Assembly: GCA_022402465.1 (NCBI GenBank)
Contig: JAKRSH010000022.1
Span: 124,001-188,000 of the forward strand
Origin: Leptospiraceae bacterium
GTDB lineage: Bacteria; Spirochaetota; Leptospiria; Leptospirales; Leptospiraceae
Direction of reading: 5' to 3'
DNA length: 64,000 nucleotides
Position numbers and translations under genes: made by a program. Shown one piece after another: positions 8,857 to 18,636 of this stretch (position 1 is the stretch's first letter; every line of letters starts with the position of its first letter). The notes under the pieces are model-generated. The model did no database searches and was not told the DNA's origin. It was given only the letters and a program-made list of their open reading frames with translations.

Positions 8857-9702
8857 TTATCGAAGTAGAGATAATACGGACTGTGGTCTAACGTTAGCTT
8901 GAGCAAGCATCGCAGTTCCAGATTGAACTAGAATTTGATTCTTGGTAAATGCTACCGTTTCTTCAGCCATATCAGCGTCTCTGATTCTTGATTCAGATGC
9001 TTGAGTATTTTCATAAGCATTCATGAGACCTTTAGTCGCATGCTCTAGCCTATTGAAATACGCACCCAAGTTAGCTCTTTGTTTATTTATTTTGTAAAGA
9101 GCCTCATCCAAAGTTCCGATTGCTTCGTTAGCGAAATCAGCTGTGGAAAGAGTAATTAGAGAGTTGTCTTCTTTTTTCAAGGAGAGTGATCTAGCTGTCA
9201 TTGTTGCGATAAATACTCGCTCTCTTTGGTGCTGGTTTGGTCCAATGTGAAACCACATAGAAGCAGAACGAGAACCTCGAGCGAAATCACCTTGCAATAG
9301 ATTCATTTTATTGAATTCTGCTTGAGAAGCGATTCTATCTACCTCATCAACGAGCTGAGAAACCTCAACTTGGATCATTTGACGATCTTCTTGAGTATAA
9401 ATACCGTTAGAAGATTGGATCGCAAGTACTCTAACTCTTTGGATGATATCATTCATTTCTTGAATGTATCCTTCAGTAGTCTGAATCATAGACATACCGT
9501 CCTCAGCGTTTCTTTCAGCTTGTCTTAAGCCTTTAACCTGAGTTCTCATTTTTTCAGAAACGGCTAAGCCAGATGCATCATCTCCGGCGCGGTTAATACG
9601 CATCCCAGAAGATAATACTTCCATGTTTTTTGAAACTTCGTCGTTTTGAAACTTTAGAACTCGGTGCGAGTTGATCGCAGATAAGTTGTGGTTGATGATC
9701 AT
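8857..9702 (-). CDS. flaB: FlaB flagellin, filament core protein (upstream copy)
   Basis: 281 residues. It begins [20 protein letters not shown], keeps [20 protein letters not shown] and QTTEGY, and ends with [19 protein letters not shown] and a terminal LLR. It is a close paralogue of the next gene and has the same short architecture. Filament core subunits of this type assemble in the periplasm and are sheathed by FlaA and other proteins. The ribosome site AAGGAGGAAAC is strong. The 5' leader carries several GGA motifs and a sigma-28-like promoter, so expression may differ from the downstream copy. I cannot assign FlaB1-4 numbering by eye. Confidence 0.95.
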   Translation of the reverse strand: MIINHNLSAINSHRVLKFQNDEVSKNMEVLSSGMRINRAGDDASGLAVSEKMRTQVKGLRQAERNAEDGMSMIQTTEGYIQEMNDIIQRVRVLAIQSSNGIYTQEDRQMIQVEVSQLVDEVDRIASQAEFNKMNLLQGDFARGSRSASMWFHIGPNQHQRERVFIATMTARSLSLKKEDNSLITLSTADFANEAIGTLDEALYKINKQRANLGAYFNRLEHATKGLMNAYENTQASESRIRDADMAEETVAFTKNQILVQSGTAMLAQANVRPQSVLSLLR

Positions 9703-9758
9703 GGTTTCCTCCTTGAAACTTGATCAACATTCAGGCTGCATCCTTGCTTCCTGTATGT
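9703..9758 (-). promoter_or_regulatory. flaB leader with repeated GGA motifs (candidate CsrA sites)
   Basis: On the mRNA strand three GGA sites occur close together: ACATACAGGAA (9758-9748), the small hairpin GCA-AGGA-TGC (9747-9738) and the ribosome site CAAGGAGGAAACC (9715-9703). The first matches the start of the CsrA consensus (RUACARGGAUGU) at AUACAGGA. A site overlapping the Shine-Dalgarno plus upstream sites is the layout of known CsrA-repressed flagellin leaders. The binding itself is inference. Confidence 0.4.
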
Positions 9759-9796
9759 CTGTCTGGTGTGTTGGTCTATTTCTTTTTACATTAAAG

Positions 9797-9824
9797 ATAT
9801 CGGAAATCAAAAGACTGTAATTAA
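9797..9824 (-). promoter_or_regulatory. Candidate sigma-28 (FliA) promoter of flaB
   Basis: On the minus strand TTAATTAC (9824-9817) is followed after 11-12 bases by TTCCGATAT (9805-9797). The -10 part shares CCGATA with the GCCGATAA consensus; the -35 part is a weak match. The rest of the 305-base gap between flaB and the kinase gene shows only AT-rich sequence. Confidence 0.35.
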
Positions 9825-10007
9825 TCTTAAGATTTTAATATGAAATCATTGTTTTTTGATGATTTTTGATGAAAAATGCGTTTATTTGGGGATAAGTAGG
9901 GGGATAAAAAAATTTAATACAAATTAAAAAAATCCATTTACCTGTAATGAGATAATCGTATGATTTCGGAATTCCCTACATTACTTTTTTTATTATAAAC
10001 TAAATTC

Positions 10008-11801
10008 ATGAAATTTTTAAGCAATATCACCATTCTTGTTGTAGATGACGAACCTCTGCAGTCTATGATGACTTGCCTGATATTGGAAAAATATGGTTAC
10101 ACGCCCATCTCGAGCCACTCTGGGGAAGATGCTATTCTCAAAATCCAAGGTAATAAAGATATAGTTCTAGTGCTGATGGATATTGAACTTGGGCAAGGAA
10201 TGAATGGTGTTGAGGCTGCAAAATTCATCTTGGAGAATAGAGATCTTCCTGTTGTATTTCATTCTGGTCATTCTGATATAACAACTCTTCAGAAAATACA
10301 AGATGTTCATAGATATGGTTTTATTCTTAAATCATCAGGAGAGCATATTCTTATTTCCAATTTAGAAATGGCTTTAGAACTTTATTTTACTAAGAAAAAA
10401 TTAAAAGAGAATGAATTAAAATTTAATCTTATTACAAAAAATATCAATGAAATATTCTGGATTGAAGACACCATCAATCAAACTATTGTTTATATAACCC
10501 CAAGCGTTGAGAATCTTTTTGGATTTTCTCCTGAAGAACTCTACGAAAATAAATTAAAATTTCTAGAAGCTGTATATAGAGAAGACTTAAAAATTGTTCA
10601 TGAAAATTATGAAGTTACTTTAAAGACAAAATCTGAAACCAATTTCCAATATCGCATCATCAATAAGCTTGGCGAAATAAAATGGCTTCAAGCAAGATTA
10701 TATCCTATCAAAGATGAAAATTCTAATATTTACAATCTTGTTGGTTTTGCGGAAAATATAAGCCAAATGAAATCAATCTCTTTGGCTCTAAAAGAAAAAT
10801 CTAAAATCCAAGAACTACAATTCAATCAAATGCCAATTATTTGTACTTTCATAGATTTAGATTTTAAAATTCTTAAATGGAATTTAATGTGTGAAAAAGT
10901 ATTTGGATTCAAGGAAGCAGAAGTAATAGGCAAAGATATTATTTCATTAGTTGTTGCACCTGAAGATTTGAACAATATTAAAAATATTCCAAATTTAATA
11001 GATTCGAAAACAGAGACATTAGAATATACAAATCGTGTAATCAATAAAAATGGTGAACGAATTCTTTGCAATTGGTACAATTCTCCAATCCGTGATAATG
11101 ATGGAAAAATTTTAGGACTTATTTGCTCCGCTATTGATATTACTAAAGTAAAAGAATCTGAGGAAACAAATCTTAAACTCCTGAATGAAAAAGAAGTTTT
11201 ACTTAAGGAAATTCACCATAGAGTGAAGAACAATATGGCAACTATTTCATCACTTCTCTATCTTGAAGAAGAAGAAATTACTGAAGAAAATGCGAAAACA
11301 TCTCTTCAAGAAGCCAGAAAAAGAATCATGAGTATGATGATAATTTATGAGAAATTGTTTGAGAGCAAAAATTTTAATGATATTAGCCTTAAAGAATATT
11401 TAAATTCTCTCTTGGTTGAGTTAACAACCTCATTTCCTATGAAAAATGCAGAATTCTTTGTTGATCTAGAAGATGTGGTTTGTGCTACAAATACTTTGTA
11501 CCCTGTTGGAATTATCTTAAACGAATTACTCACAAATTGTTATAAACATGCATTTCCATTAACATTTACTAAGGCTAGAATTAATATAAAAGGAGAGCTT
11601 TTAGAGTCCAAGCTTTACCAAATTTCAGTTGAAGACAATGGCATAGGCTACGATCCAGAAGAAGATGGAAAGTCCAAAGTCTCTACTTTTGGATTAAAGC
11701 TCATAGATATTCTTACTAAGCAAATTAAGGGTAAATTGATAAAATCTTTAGGTCATGGGAATAAGGGAACAAAAACTCTAATCCAGTTCCAAGTAACATG
11801 A
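10008..11801 (+). CDS. Receiver-PAS-PAS-HisKA_2 sensor histidine kinase
   Basis: 597 residues with no membrane segment, so it is cytosolic. Residues 5-120 are a receiver domain with the acidic pair D13/D14, phosphoacceptor D58 (VLMDIEL) and K108. Two PAS domains follow: about 145-255, with the typical TPSVENLFGFSPEEL, and about 265-385. The dimerisation motif EIHHRVKNNMATISSLL places the phosphoacceptor His at 403/404 and identifies the HisKA_2 type. An HATPase domain closes the protein, with NELLTNCYKHAF and EDNGIGYDP. The receiver at the front suggests it is itself controlled by another kinase. Output and signal are unknown. It stands alone, divergent from flaB and convergent with pcnB. Confidence 0.9.
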   Translation: MKFLSNITILVVDDEPLQSMMTCLILEKYGYTPISSHSGEDAILKIQGNKDIVLVLMDIELGQGMNGVEAAKFILENRDLPVVFHSGHSDITTLQKIQDVHRYGFILKSSGEHILISNLEMALELYFTKKKLKENELKFNLITKNINEIFWIEDTINQTIVYITPSVENLFGFSPEELYENKLKFLEAVYREDLKIVHENYEVTLKTKSETNFQYRIINKLGEIKWLQARLYPIKDENSNIYNLVGFAENISQMKSISLALKEKSKIQELQFNQMPIICTFIDLDFKILKWNLMCEKVFGFKEAEVIGKDIISLVVAPEDLNNIKNIPNLIDSKTETLEYTNRVINKNGERILCNWYNSPIRDNDGKILGLICSAIDITKVKESEETNLKLLNEKEVLLKEIHHRVKNNMATISSLLYLEEEEITEENAKTSLQEARKRIMSMMIIYEKLFESKNFNDISLKEYLNSLLVELTTSFPMKNAEFFVDLEDVVCATNTLYPVGIILNELLTNCYKHAFPLTFTKARINIKGELLESKLYQISVEDNGIGYDPEEDGKSKVSTFGLKLIDILTKQIKGKLIKSLGHGNKGTKTLIQFQVT

Positions 11802-11826
11802 GATTAGAGTTTATATGAATTAGAAA

Positions 11827-13329
11827 CTACTCAGGACTTTTTCCTTCTTTGAAAGAATCAGAGGAAGTATCAGGATTTTTTGACTCTGATTGGTTCCTAT
11901 TGTGCGGCCTTCTATTTCTATTGTTTTTATAAGGCTTCTTTCCAGAGCTATGATGATTGCTCGAAGAATTGCTAGAAACAGTAGATGGAACTTGAATGTT
12001 GGGCTTAGCTTGGTTGCTTTGATTATTTTGATTGTTATGAGAATTTCTATGATTGTCTCTAACAGGTCTTTGTCTTAGAGAAATCTCCCAAAAAAATGCT
12101 GACTGTAGAGCCTTGTCGTCTTGTACAGAAATAGCAATAATCTTAAAAAGCATAAATGCATCGTAAAAGAAATCTTTTTTCTTAAAGAAAGCATTTTGCT
12201 CTGCTTTTTCGTCTTCTATAGAAAGGAATCTGGATTGGCTCGTAAACATTTTGATAAGTTTATCTTTATCACGTTTTGAGATTCCCATACTTTCACAAAA
12301 TGGATCCAAGGCCTCTTTGATATTATGTGCAATATTACCCTTAGAACCGTCTAAGGAAGGTTTTACGAGATCGTAGCATATCAAAGCATAGAAGATGCAA
12401 GGAGTCATTTCTTCTCTTTCTGTGAGAAGTTTATCCGTGATAGCAAGTCTCTTACCTACTCCTTCTTCAAAGAAGTTCGCAATCCAAGTTTCATCTTTCT
12501 TAATATGTTCAAATGGTTGAGGAATCAATACATCTAAGAGGTGATTTTCAGCAAGACCCTTAAATATAATGGAAGTCTTCCAGGTGCGGAAGATTTTATT
12601 GTATTCCTCTATCATTCGAGCAGGAGCCGCTTTCAGAATTTCAAGACGATTTTTCTTTATAGCTAATTTGGTCTTCTTTTCAATATCCATTCCCAATAAG
12701 ACCGAGAACTTAACAGCTCTTAGCATACGGACGGGATCTTCTTTAAAAGACATATCGGGGTCTCCGATTACTCTAAGCACTCGTTCATTGATATCTTCAA
12801 ATCCACCAACATAATCTATGATGGATTCATTTCTTGTATCAAAATAAAGGGAATTGATTGTAAAGTCTCTTCGTGCAGCATCTTCTTTGGCAGAACCGTA
12901 GACATTATCTTTCTTCATTAGATAGTCTTTGTCTTTATTATGCTTTTCATTTCGGTGTTCAGGAAGAGAACGAAAGGTGGATACTTCGATTACTTTTCCT
13001 TTAAAGAGAATATGGACAATCTTGAAACGACGTCCAATGATTCTACAATTATTGAACATCTTCTTGATCTGATTGGGAGTGGCATTTGTTGCGATATCAA
13101 AGTCTTTTGGTTTCTTATTGAGCAAAAGATCGCGTACACCTCCCCCAACCAAAAAAGCCTTGTAACCGAATTTGTTCAGCCTGTGAATGATTTTAATAGC
13201 ATCTGGATCGACTGATGTCTTACGAATCGAATGAGATTCTTTATAGTATCTTTTCCCTTCAGGATAGACAAGGACGTTATCAAGAGAACCGCCCTTCCTC
13301 CGGAAAAGGTTTGCAAAAATTTTCAACAT
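11827..13329 (-). CDS. pcnB: Poly(A) polymerase / CCA-adding nucleotidyltransferase family protein
   Basis: About 500 residues from the ATG at 13329; a TTG at 13365 would add 12. The nucleotidyltransferase head has [16 protein letters not shown] and the metal-binding DFD of [10 protein letters not shown], followed by [12 protein letters not shown] and the RNA-binding segment [12 protein letters not shown]. The family adds A tails to RNA (PcnB) or CCA to tRNA. The motif [10 protein letters not shown] with KPKDFDIAT and the extended N-terminus [14 protein letters not shown] favours PcnB, but I cannot exclude CCA-adding activity. The last 80 residues are an Asn/Ser/His-rich basic tail with no fold visible, possibly RNA-binding. 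Confidence 0.85.
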   Translation of the reverse strand: MLKIFANLFRRKGGSLDNVLVYPEGKRYYKESHSIRKTSVDPDAIKIIHRLNKFGYKAFLVGGGVRDLLLNKKPKDFDIATNATPNQIKKMFNNCRIIGRRFKIVHILFKGKVIEVSTFRSLPEHRNEKHNKDKDYLMKKDNVYGSAKEDAARRDFTINSLYFDTRNESIIDYVGGFEDINERVLRVIGDPDMSFKEDPVRMLRAVKFSVLLGMDIEKKTKLAIKKNRLEILKAAPARMIEEYNKIFRTWKTSIIFKGLAENHLLDVLIPQPFEHIKKDETWIANFFEEGVGKRLAITDKLLTEREEMTPCIFYALICYDLVKPSLDGSKGNIAHNIKEALDPFCESMGISKRDKDKLIKMFTSQSRFLSIEDEKAEQNAFFKKKDFFYDAFMLFKIIAISVQDDKALQSAFFWEISLRQRPVRDNHRNSHNNQNNQSNQAKPNIQVPSTVSSNSSSNHHSSGKKPYKNNRNRRPHNRNQSESKNPDTSSDSFKEGKSPE

Positions 13330-13397
13330 ATATGATACGTCAAGTATCCTTTTAAAAACTGCCAAGGCAAGTAAATTTTAAGGACATTGAGGCAACC

Positions 13398-14408
13398 TTG
13401 GAAAATTTGACCCACTCAGAAACACTCTATGAAAAAATGATCATAGCCTCTCTGCGTTTCCGTAAAAGATGGCATTTTTGGCAGGGGAAAGGTAGAGAAA
13501 AAATCAGTTTCCTAGTTGTTCCTCATTCGGAACAAGTGGTTGTGAAATTGGATATGTCTTTTTCCATGCTTATTTTCCTTTCTGCTCTATCCATACTACT
13601 GATCAGCTTGAGTTTCTGGTTTTTGGTCTACTACAGCTTTATTTGGAAGGGTGATCCTGCAATTCTTCTGGACTCTAATGCAGATAGGACAAAATTTCTC
13701 TACTACAGCCTACTGGCTGAGGATATGGAAGAAAGCATAGAAAACCTAGAAAAACAAACAGAAGAACTGAACTTACTTGCCTGGGATGAGGTTTCCTGGA
13801 AAAAATTAATCACCCAAGATTACTTTCCTGAACTTGCCATTCCCTCTCCAGATTATAATGATATGGAAACAAATATGAATTTATTTCCCAAAACTGTCCA
13901 AAATTACTCTGAGAATTCTGTCCGCCTCAAAAAAATGGAACCGGTTTTTCACAATGCTATAGATTATTTAGATAGAAGGGAGACGATTTTCCAGAATATG
14001 CCTAGGGGTAGACCCTTAGCTCCTGGAGTAGGAAATGTGACATCTACCTGGGGCTACAGAATGGATCCTTTTGGAATTTTACCGACAGGGGAATTTCACT
14101 CGGGAATTGATTTTGCTGCTGGGGAAGGAACACCTATCTATGCCACAGCTCCCGGTATAGTTCCTAAATTAGAGTTCAGCACAGGTGGACTAGGGAAAGC
14201 AATTCGAATCAACCATGAAAATGGTTTCTACACGATCTATGGCCATAGCTCTCAAGTGCTGGTACAAGAAGGCATGCAAGTAAAGAGAGGCGATAAAATT
14301 GGATTGGTAGGTCAGACAGGTAAAGCAACAGGATCACACGTTCACTATGAAGTTCACATAGGTCTTGATCCTTCTATGGATCCGGAAGAATTCATCAACT
14401 TAGATTAG
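13398..14408 (+). CDS. M23-family metallopeptidase, membrane-anchored
   Basis: 336 residues from a TTG start preceded by GAGG. Residues about 55-82 are a single membrane segment. A helical region with EDMEESIENLEKQTEELN (coiled-coil-like) follows. The C-terminal peptidase M23 domain (LytM fold) contains the zinc ligands in HSGIDFA and in GSHVHYEVH, so it should be catalytically active. Enzymes of this type cut peptidoglycan cross-links during growth, division or flagellar passage. The topology places the peptidase in the periplasm. It is followed after 43 bases by lgt on the same strand. Confidence 0.9.
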   Translation: MENLTHSETLYEKMIIASLRFRKRWHFWQGKGREKISFLVVPHSEQVVVKLDMSFSMLIFLSALSILLISLSFWFLVYYSFIWKGDPAILLDSNADRTKFLYYSLLAEDMEESIENLEKQTEELNLLAWDEVSWKKLITQDYFPELAIPSPDYNDMETNMNLFPKTVQNYSENSVRLKKMEPVFHNAIDYLDRRETIFQNMPRGRPLAPGVGNVTSTWGYRMDPFGILPTGEFHSGIDFAAGEGTPIYATAPGIVPKLEFSTGGLGKAIRINHENGFYTIYGHSSQVLVQEGMQVKRGDKIGLVGQTGKATGSHVHYEVHIGLDPSMDPEEFINLD

Positions 14409-14451
14409 ATATTTTGATTGATAGATTCAGCTTAGCCCTCAGAAAGTAAGA

Positions 14452-15405
14452 ATGATAGATAGAATTCCAATTCCCAATTTTTTTGGTTGGGATGGCCCGT
14501 CCACTTTCAGTATATTAATGATGCTAGCTTTTCTAACAGCATCCTACATGCTTCCTAAAGAATTTAAAAGAAAAGGTCTCGAACCTTCTCACTCAGATAC
14601 TATGATTCTTCTTGGTATCATAGGAACCTTAATTGGTGCTAAGGTATTTTTCATTTTCGAGATTTGGGATCAAGTTTTTGTTGATGCTCCCGGGTTCGAA
14701 GGTAAGTATCTCTACCCTATCACCCATTGGTATGGTTTTCCAGGACAACCTGGGCTTTGGAGCTCCTTGTTTTCTGGTGGTGGTTTGGTTTTTTATGGTG
14801 GTTTCTTAACAGGATTCTTATTCGTTTATCTTTTTATGAAATCCAAGGGTTTAAATTATGGACTGTATTTTGATGCAGTTGCTCCGTCTATGTCCATAGG
14901 CTATGCTATCGGTAGACTTGGTTGTTTTGTTTCTGGAGATGGATGCTATGGATTCGCAACCGATGTAGAGATTCCTCTCTTAGTATTCAACTACCATGGA
15001 GCTCACCCATCAGGTGTTCCAGTTTGGAATACACCTGTTATGGAATCCATTCTTGCTTTTGGATATTTTGCCTACTTCCAATATTGGGCTAGATTTCAAG
15101 GCTTTCGAAAATACAGTTTAACCTGCCAATTTTTAATAATCCATGGAGCCGCAAGACTTGCCATAGAATTCCTCAGAGTCAATAAAGCAGTAATTCCATT
15201 TATCGATCCACCCCAAATGGCAAATATTCCGGACTCAACTCAGAACCCTGAATTTTTAACTGCTTACTACTGGCATGGATTCAGTCAGTCCCAATATATT
15301 TCAATAGCCTTGATCTTATTTGGAATGTACTATTTATTCAAAGGAAGGCTTTGGATTCGAGATGCCCAGGCAGAGAATCCTCCCTTGGAGCCAAAAGCAT
15401 CATGA
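14452..15405 (+). CDS. lgt: Prolipoprotein diacylglyceryl transferase
   Basis: 317 residues, a polytopic inner-membrane enzyme that transfers diacylglycerol from phosphatidylglycerol to the lipobox Cys of prolipoproteins, the first step in making the many leptospiral lipoproteins. Around residues 155-175 it has the family signature [14 protein letters not shown], with the essential Arg-Gly region. About seven hydrophobic segments are visible. It is slightly longer than many bacterial Lgt proteins because of an extended loop near residues 80-100. Its stop codon overlaps the crotonase-family start (ATGA). Confidence 0.95.
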   Translation: MIDRIPIPNFFGWDGPSTFSILMMLAFLTASYMLPKEFKRKGLEPSHSDTMILLGIIGTLIGAKVFFIFEIWDQVFVDAPGFEGKYLYPITHWYGFPGQPGLWSSLFSGGGLVFYGGFLTGFLFVYLFMKSKGLNYGLYFDAVAPSMSIGYAIGRLGCFVSGDGCYGFATDVEIPLLVFNYHGAHPSGVPVWNTPVMESILAFGYFAYFQYWARFQGFRKYSLTCQFLIIHGAARLAIEFLRVNKAVIPFIDPPQMANIPDSTQNPEFLTAYYWHGFSQSQYISIALILFGMYYLFKGRLWIRDAQAENPPLEPKAS

Positions 15406-16217
15406 AAAGTTTTCCTTTTTTTGAAATAGAGAAAGAAGGTTCCATAGCAACTCTTTTCCTCAATAGACCCGACAAACGAAATGCAATGGATTGGTCTTAT
15501 TGGAGAGACCTTCCCTTCGTGATTGAAGAGATAGAAAATGATGCTGCAATACGAGCCTTTGTAATTGCTGGTAGAGGAAAATCCTTTTCCACCGGACTTG
15601 ATCTCACCAACTTCTTCACTGAATTTAAAGATACCATACAGGGTCCCTTGGGTGATGATAGAGAAAAATTTTACAAGCTTATACTACAAATGCAGGAAGG
15701 TATGAATCGAATCCAAAATTCTCCCAAACCATCAATTGCAGCTGTACAGAAACATTGCATTGGAGGTGGACTTGATTTGATAGCCGCCTGTGACATTCGC
15801 TATGCTACCTTAGATGCCTCTATTTCTTTGAGAGAAGCAAAAGTTGGAATCGTTGCTGATATGGGATCTCTAAATCGGCTTCCATCCATTATTGGGCAAG
15901 CACACACAAGGGAACTTGCCTTAACTGGCAAAGACATCAGTGGCGAAGAAGCCCTAGCTATGGGCCTTGTAACTAAAGTTTTCCCAACAGTTGAAGAATT
16001 AATGAAGGCAGCAAAAGAAACTGCTCTTGAAATTGCAGAAAATCCTGCTATAGTAATTCGTGGAGTTAAACAAGTTATGAATTATTGTATGGACAAGTCT
16101 ATTCCCGCAGGCTTAGATTATGTTGCTACTTGGAATGCAGGTCAAATGGATTCTAAAGATTTTCGTGAAGCAATCAACGCATTTCAAAATCGCAAGAAGC
16201 CCAATTTTAATTCATGA
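15402..16217 (+). CDS. Enoyl-CoA hydratase/isomerase (crotonase) family protein
   Basis: 271 residues starting at the ATG that overlaps the lgt stop; an upstream in-frame TTG at 15351 is less likely. Crotonase landmarks are [13 protein letters not shown], the oxyanion-hole region [15 protein letters not shown] and [17 protein letters not shown]. The segment [19 protein letters not shown] resembles dienoyl-CoA isomerases, which place acidic catalytic residues here, so delta3,5-delta2,4-dienoyl-CoA isomerase is a reasonable alternative to hydratase. The family acts in fatty-acid beta-oxidation, the main carbon route in Leptospira. Translational coupling with lgt has no obvious metabolic reason. 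Confidence 0.88.
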   Translation: MKSFPFFEIEKEGSIATLFLNRPDKRNAMDWSYWRDLPFVIEEIENDAAIRAFVIAGRGKSFSTGLDLTNFFTEFKDTIQGPLGDDREKFYKLILQMQEGMNRIQNSPKPSIAAVQKHCIGGGLDLIAACDIRYATLDASISLREAKVGIVADMGSLNRLPSIIGQAHTRELALTGKDISGEEALAMGLVTKVFPTVEELMKAAKETALEIAENPAIVIRGVKQVMNYCMDKSIPAGLDYVATWNAGQMDSKDFREAINAFQNRKKPNFNS

Positions 16218-16244
16218 TCTTACAATAAGATGAGCTCTATTCGT

Positions 16245-16430
16245 TTAAGCGAGAATATCCAATCCGTTTTCTTTGTTGGCAGAGCCTTGGATATTTTGTT
16301 CAATTGCGAGCTTCATGATTTTCTCAGAAGTTACCATCTGCGCTTGGAATATTTCCTTGGGCAGATTCGCAATTCGTTCAATCATATTAGCTTGAGAATT
16401 TGTCATTTGGTTGTAGCTATTTATTTGCAT
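16245..16430 (-). CDS. Small YjfB-like putative motility protein
   Basis: 61 residues. The core IERIANLPKEIFQAQMVTSEKIMKLAIEQNIQG is an amphipathic helix similar to the short YjfB family annotated as putative motility proteins. GGGGA lies 8 bases before the ATG and GAAGGA immediately adjacent. An opposite-strand frame at 16230-16499 covers the same DNA but has a random composition. The gene stands between two plus-strand genes with no partner of its own. Function is not established for the family; I call it only from length and pattern. Confidence 0.55.
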   Translation of the reverse strand: MQINSYNQMTNSQANMIERIANLPKEIFQAQMVTSEKIMKLAIEQNIQGSANKENGLDILA

Positions 16431-16495
16431 TTCCTTCGTCCCCTATATCTGTATTCGGATGAATTTAGAAAAGCTAAAGGGTATTTCGAAAAAAA

Positions 16496-17344
16496 ATGAA
16501 ATTTTTTGTAGATTCAACTAAAATTGCAATCAATCTAGAAAGATCCAAAGACTTCACTAGAGCCTTTAATGCCTACCAAAAAGCCTTGAGTCTAACCCAA
16601 AATCAAACAACAATTATTAAAATTAGATCCAAACAAGCTTGGTGCCTGCACCAAGTTGGCAATCCACTGGAAACAGAAAAAATCTACCAAGATTTACTGG
16701 ATGAATTTCCTGACAATCCTTGGGGTAGCATTCTTTATGCAAAGTATTTAATCAAAACAAGACGTTGGAAGGCTGCTAAAGCTCTGCTTAGTTTAGCATC
16801 TAAACATTTTCCAGACAATCTTGAATTATACCTCACACATGCATCTCTCTTGAAGGATATGGAAAGATCAAACGAAGCCATAGAAATTCTTAAAAAAGCC
16901 CTAGCCCAAGTTTCTCTAACAAAGGGACGAGGAATTATGCGAAAAGATATTTGGGCTGAACTGGGAAGTTTATTTTTTCAAAGAGGTGATTACAATTCTA
17001 GCATTTCTGCCTTAAAGAAATCTTTGCTCATGGATAATGAAAGTAGCTTCCTGCATTATGATATTTTAGGAATATGTTATCTTCTGGTAGGTGATCATGA
17101 AAACTGCATCCATTTTATTGATAAATACATCCACTACAATGGCGAGATTGATACAGAGATTCTAAAAATCAAAGCAAGAGCCCATGCTAGAGCTGGAGTT
17201 CATCACCTAGCCACAGCAAGTCTCTTGCAAGCCTATGCTTTAGAAGATAGATTGAACTTAGATGCGGAAGATATGATTGATTTAGCACCACTCAAGCAAT
17301 TGGGCTTTTTGGATACCTTAGAGAATTTAGAAATAGAAGAATAA
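16496..17344 (+). CDS. TPR-repeat protein
   Basis: 282 residues without a signal peptide. At least five tetratricopeptide-like helix pairs can be traced: SKDFTRAFNAYQKALSLTQ, KTRRWKAAKALLSLASKHFP, SNEAIEILKKALAQV, GDYNSSISALKKSLLMD and the last pair near GVHHLATASLLQAYALE. Alanines and aromatic residues fall at the consensus spacings. TPR proteins act as scaffolds, and the sequence gives no partner. The upstream gene is the opposite-strand YjfB-like gene. A hairpin follows downstream. Confidence 0.8.
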   Translation: MKFFVDSTKIAINLERSKDFTRAFNAYQKALSLTQNQTTIIKIRSKQAWCLHQVGNPLETEKIYQDLLDEFPDNPWGSILYAKYLIKTRRWKAAKALLSLASKHFPDNLELYLTHASLLKDMERSNEAIEILKKALAQVSLTKGRGIMRKDIWAELGSLFFQRGDYNSSISALKKSLLMDNESSFLHYDILGICYLLVGDHENCIHFIDKYIHYNGEIDTEILKIKARAHARAGVHHLATASLLQAYALEDRLNLDAEDMIDLAPLKQLGFLDTLENLEIEE

Positions 17345-17379
17345 AAAAATGGTCCTTCTATGTAAAAAGAAGAAGGACC
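17343..17379 (-). terminator. Rho-independent terminator on the minus strand
   Basis: GGTCCTTCT pairs perfectly with AGAAGGACC around an 11-base loop. On the minus strand it is followed by ATTTTTTTAT. On the plus strand no T run follows. It lies 120 bases after the rlmN stop, so rlmN would have a long 3' UTR, or a small RNA ends here. Confidence 0.75.
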
Positions 17380-17403
17380 CAAACAACCAGACATACACAA
17401 CTT

Positions 17404-17434
17404 ATCATAACTGAGTGATTCGCTTAGTTATGAT
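17404..17434 (+). other. Long hairpin between the TPR gene and rlmN
   Basis: ATCATAACTGAG and CTTAGTTATGAT form 12 pairs on plus-strand RNA (one G-U) around TGATTCG. On the minus strand that G-U becomes a mismatch, so the plus strand is the better folder. A T-rich stretch starts 27 bases later. It may process or end the TPR-gene transcript. Confidence 0.5.
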
Positions 17435-17499
17435 CAAGCCTACTTAAAGAGTCGACTGAGTTTGTTTTTTTCAATAGAAATTTTTTATTTCGAAACATA

Positions 17500-18615
17500 C
17501 TATTTATTGATTTCTTTGCGTTCTAAGGCAAGCATCCCACAGGCACCACCGATTTCTTTACCAGGAGATCTTCGATTCATAATAGGAACTTTTGTTTTTG
17601 ATTTTAATTTAAGAACGAATAGATCAATTTCATTTTGTGTTGGAGTTCTCCAGCCATGAAAGCTAGTATTCAGTGGAATAACATTGAATTTACATTTTCC
17701 AACTCTGGAAGCAATCATTGCCATAGCTGCAATATTTTCATCCGACATGTTTTTATCAGGGATCATAACGTATTCAAAAGTTATAACACGATCTAGCTCA
17801 TTTACAAATTTCTTAGCAGCAAGAATGAGTTCGTTTAAAGGAAATTTTTTATTGATATCCATAATCTCAGATCTTGTATTAGGATTGGATTGGTTCAAGG
17901 AGATTGCAAAATTATATGGTTGTTTCTCTTCAATAAATTTCAATATGCTAGGAACAACTCCTGCAGTTGATATTGTTATTCTTTTGGCACCAAGGTGAAA
18001 AGCCTTGGGATGATTTAATATTTCAGCGGCTCGAATCACTTCCTTGTAATTATGCATAGGCTCACCCATACCCATAAATACAATATTTGTTGCCTTATCA
18101 CCAACAAGGCTCTCAACAGTTAAAACTTGATTCAATATTTGCCAAGTTTTTAGATTCCCTTGGAACTTTAAGGTGCCAGTTGCGCAGAAAGAACAGTTTA
18201 ATGTACAACCTACTTGCGAGGATATACAAATTGTTTTGCGATCGCCATCTCCGCTTGGAATCCAAACTGCTTCTATTTCTTTACCCGGTTCTATTTCAAA
18301 CGAAAACTTTTGTGTCCCATCTACAGATACCAAATGGTGAGAGACTTTCATTTCTTGAAATTCAGAAACTAACTTCAATTTGTTCCTAAGGTTCAAAGGG
18401 AGGTTTGTAAATTCATCCCAGCTCTTATATCTATGCTTATACAATCCTTCAAAAATTTGAGTGGCTCTATACTTAGGCTCCTTGTTTTGCATTAGAAAGT
18501 CTTCTAATTCAGAGATTGTTTTACCCTGGGGTGTAAAATTGACATCTTCCAAAAATAAGGAATCCCCTGATTCAGAATAGGCCTTTGTTTCAATAGTATT
18601 GGAGGAGGATTTCAT
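17500..18615 (-). CDS. rlmN: Dual-specificity RNA methyltransferase RlmN
   Basis: 371 residues. A radical-SAM enzyme that methylates C2 of A2503 in 23S rRNA and A37 in some tRNAs. The cluster motif C137-x3-C141-x2-C144 lies in [12 protein letters not shown]. The methyl-carrying Cys near the C-terminus is in [10 protein letters not shown] (about C359). The segment [12 protein letters not shown] is the SAM-binding part. Start ATG 18615. A PerR-like inverted repeat sits 7 bases upstream of the start. The gene follows sufB with a 145-base gap, so a separate promoter is likely. Confidence 0.95.
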   Translation of the reverse strand: MKSSSNTIETKAYSESGDSLFLEDVNFTPQGKTISELEDFLMQNKEPKYRATQIFEGLYKHRYKSWDEFTNLPLNLRNKLKLVSEFQEMKVSHHLVSVDGTQKFSFEIEPGKEIEAVWIPSGDGDRKTICISSQVGCTLNCSFCATGTLKFQGNLKTWQILNQVLTVESLVGDKATNIVFMGMGEPMHNYKEVIRAAEILNHPKAFHLGAKRITISTAGVVPSILKFIEEKQPYNFAISLNQSNPNTRSEIMDINKKFPLNELILAAKKFVNELDRVITFEYVMIPDKNMSDENIAAMAMIASRVGKCKFNVIPLNTSFHGWRTPTQNEIDLFVLKLKSKTKVPIMNRRSPGKEIGGACGMLALERKEINK

Positions 18616-18621
18616 AGTGTT

Positions 18622-18636
18622 TTATAATGATTATTA
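18622..18636. promoter_or_regulatory. PerR-box-like inverted repeat upstream of rlmN
   Basis: TTATAATGATTATTA matches the Bacillus PerR box TTATAATnATTATAA at all but one informative position. It lies directly upstream of the rlmN start. The AT-rich surroundings raise the chance-match rate. Confidence 0.35.

Noticed and set aside
16230-16499. 89-residue plus-strand frame between the crotonase-family gene and the TPR gene
   Set aside because: It has no recognisable fold pattern and overlaps a minus-strand frame with a good ribosome site and a helix-forming product, which I judge real.
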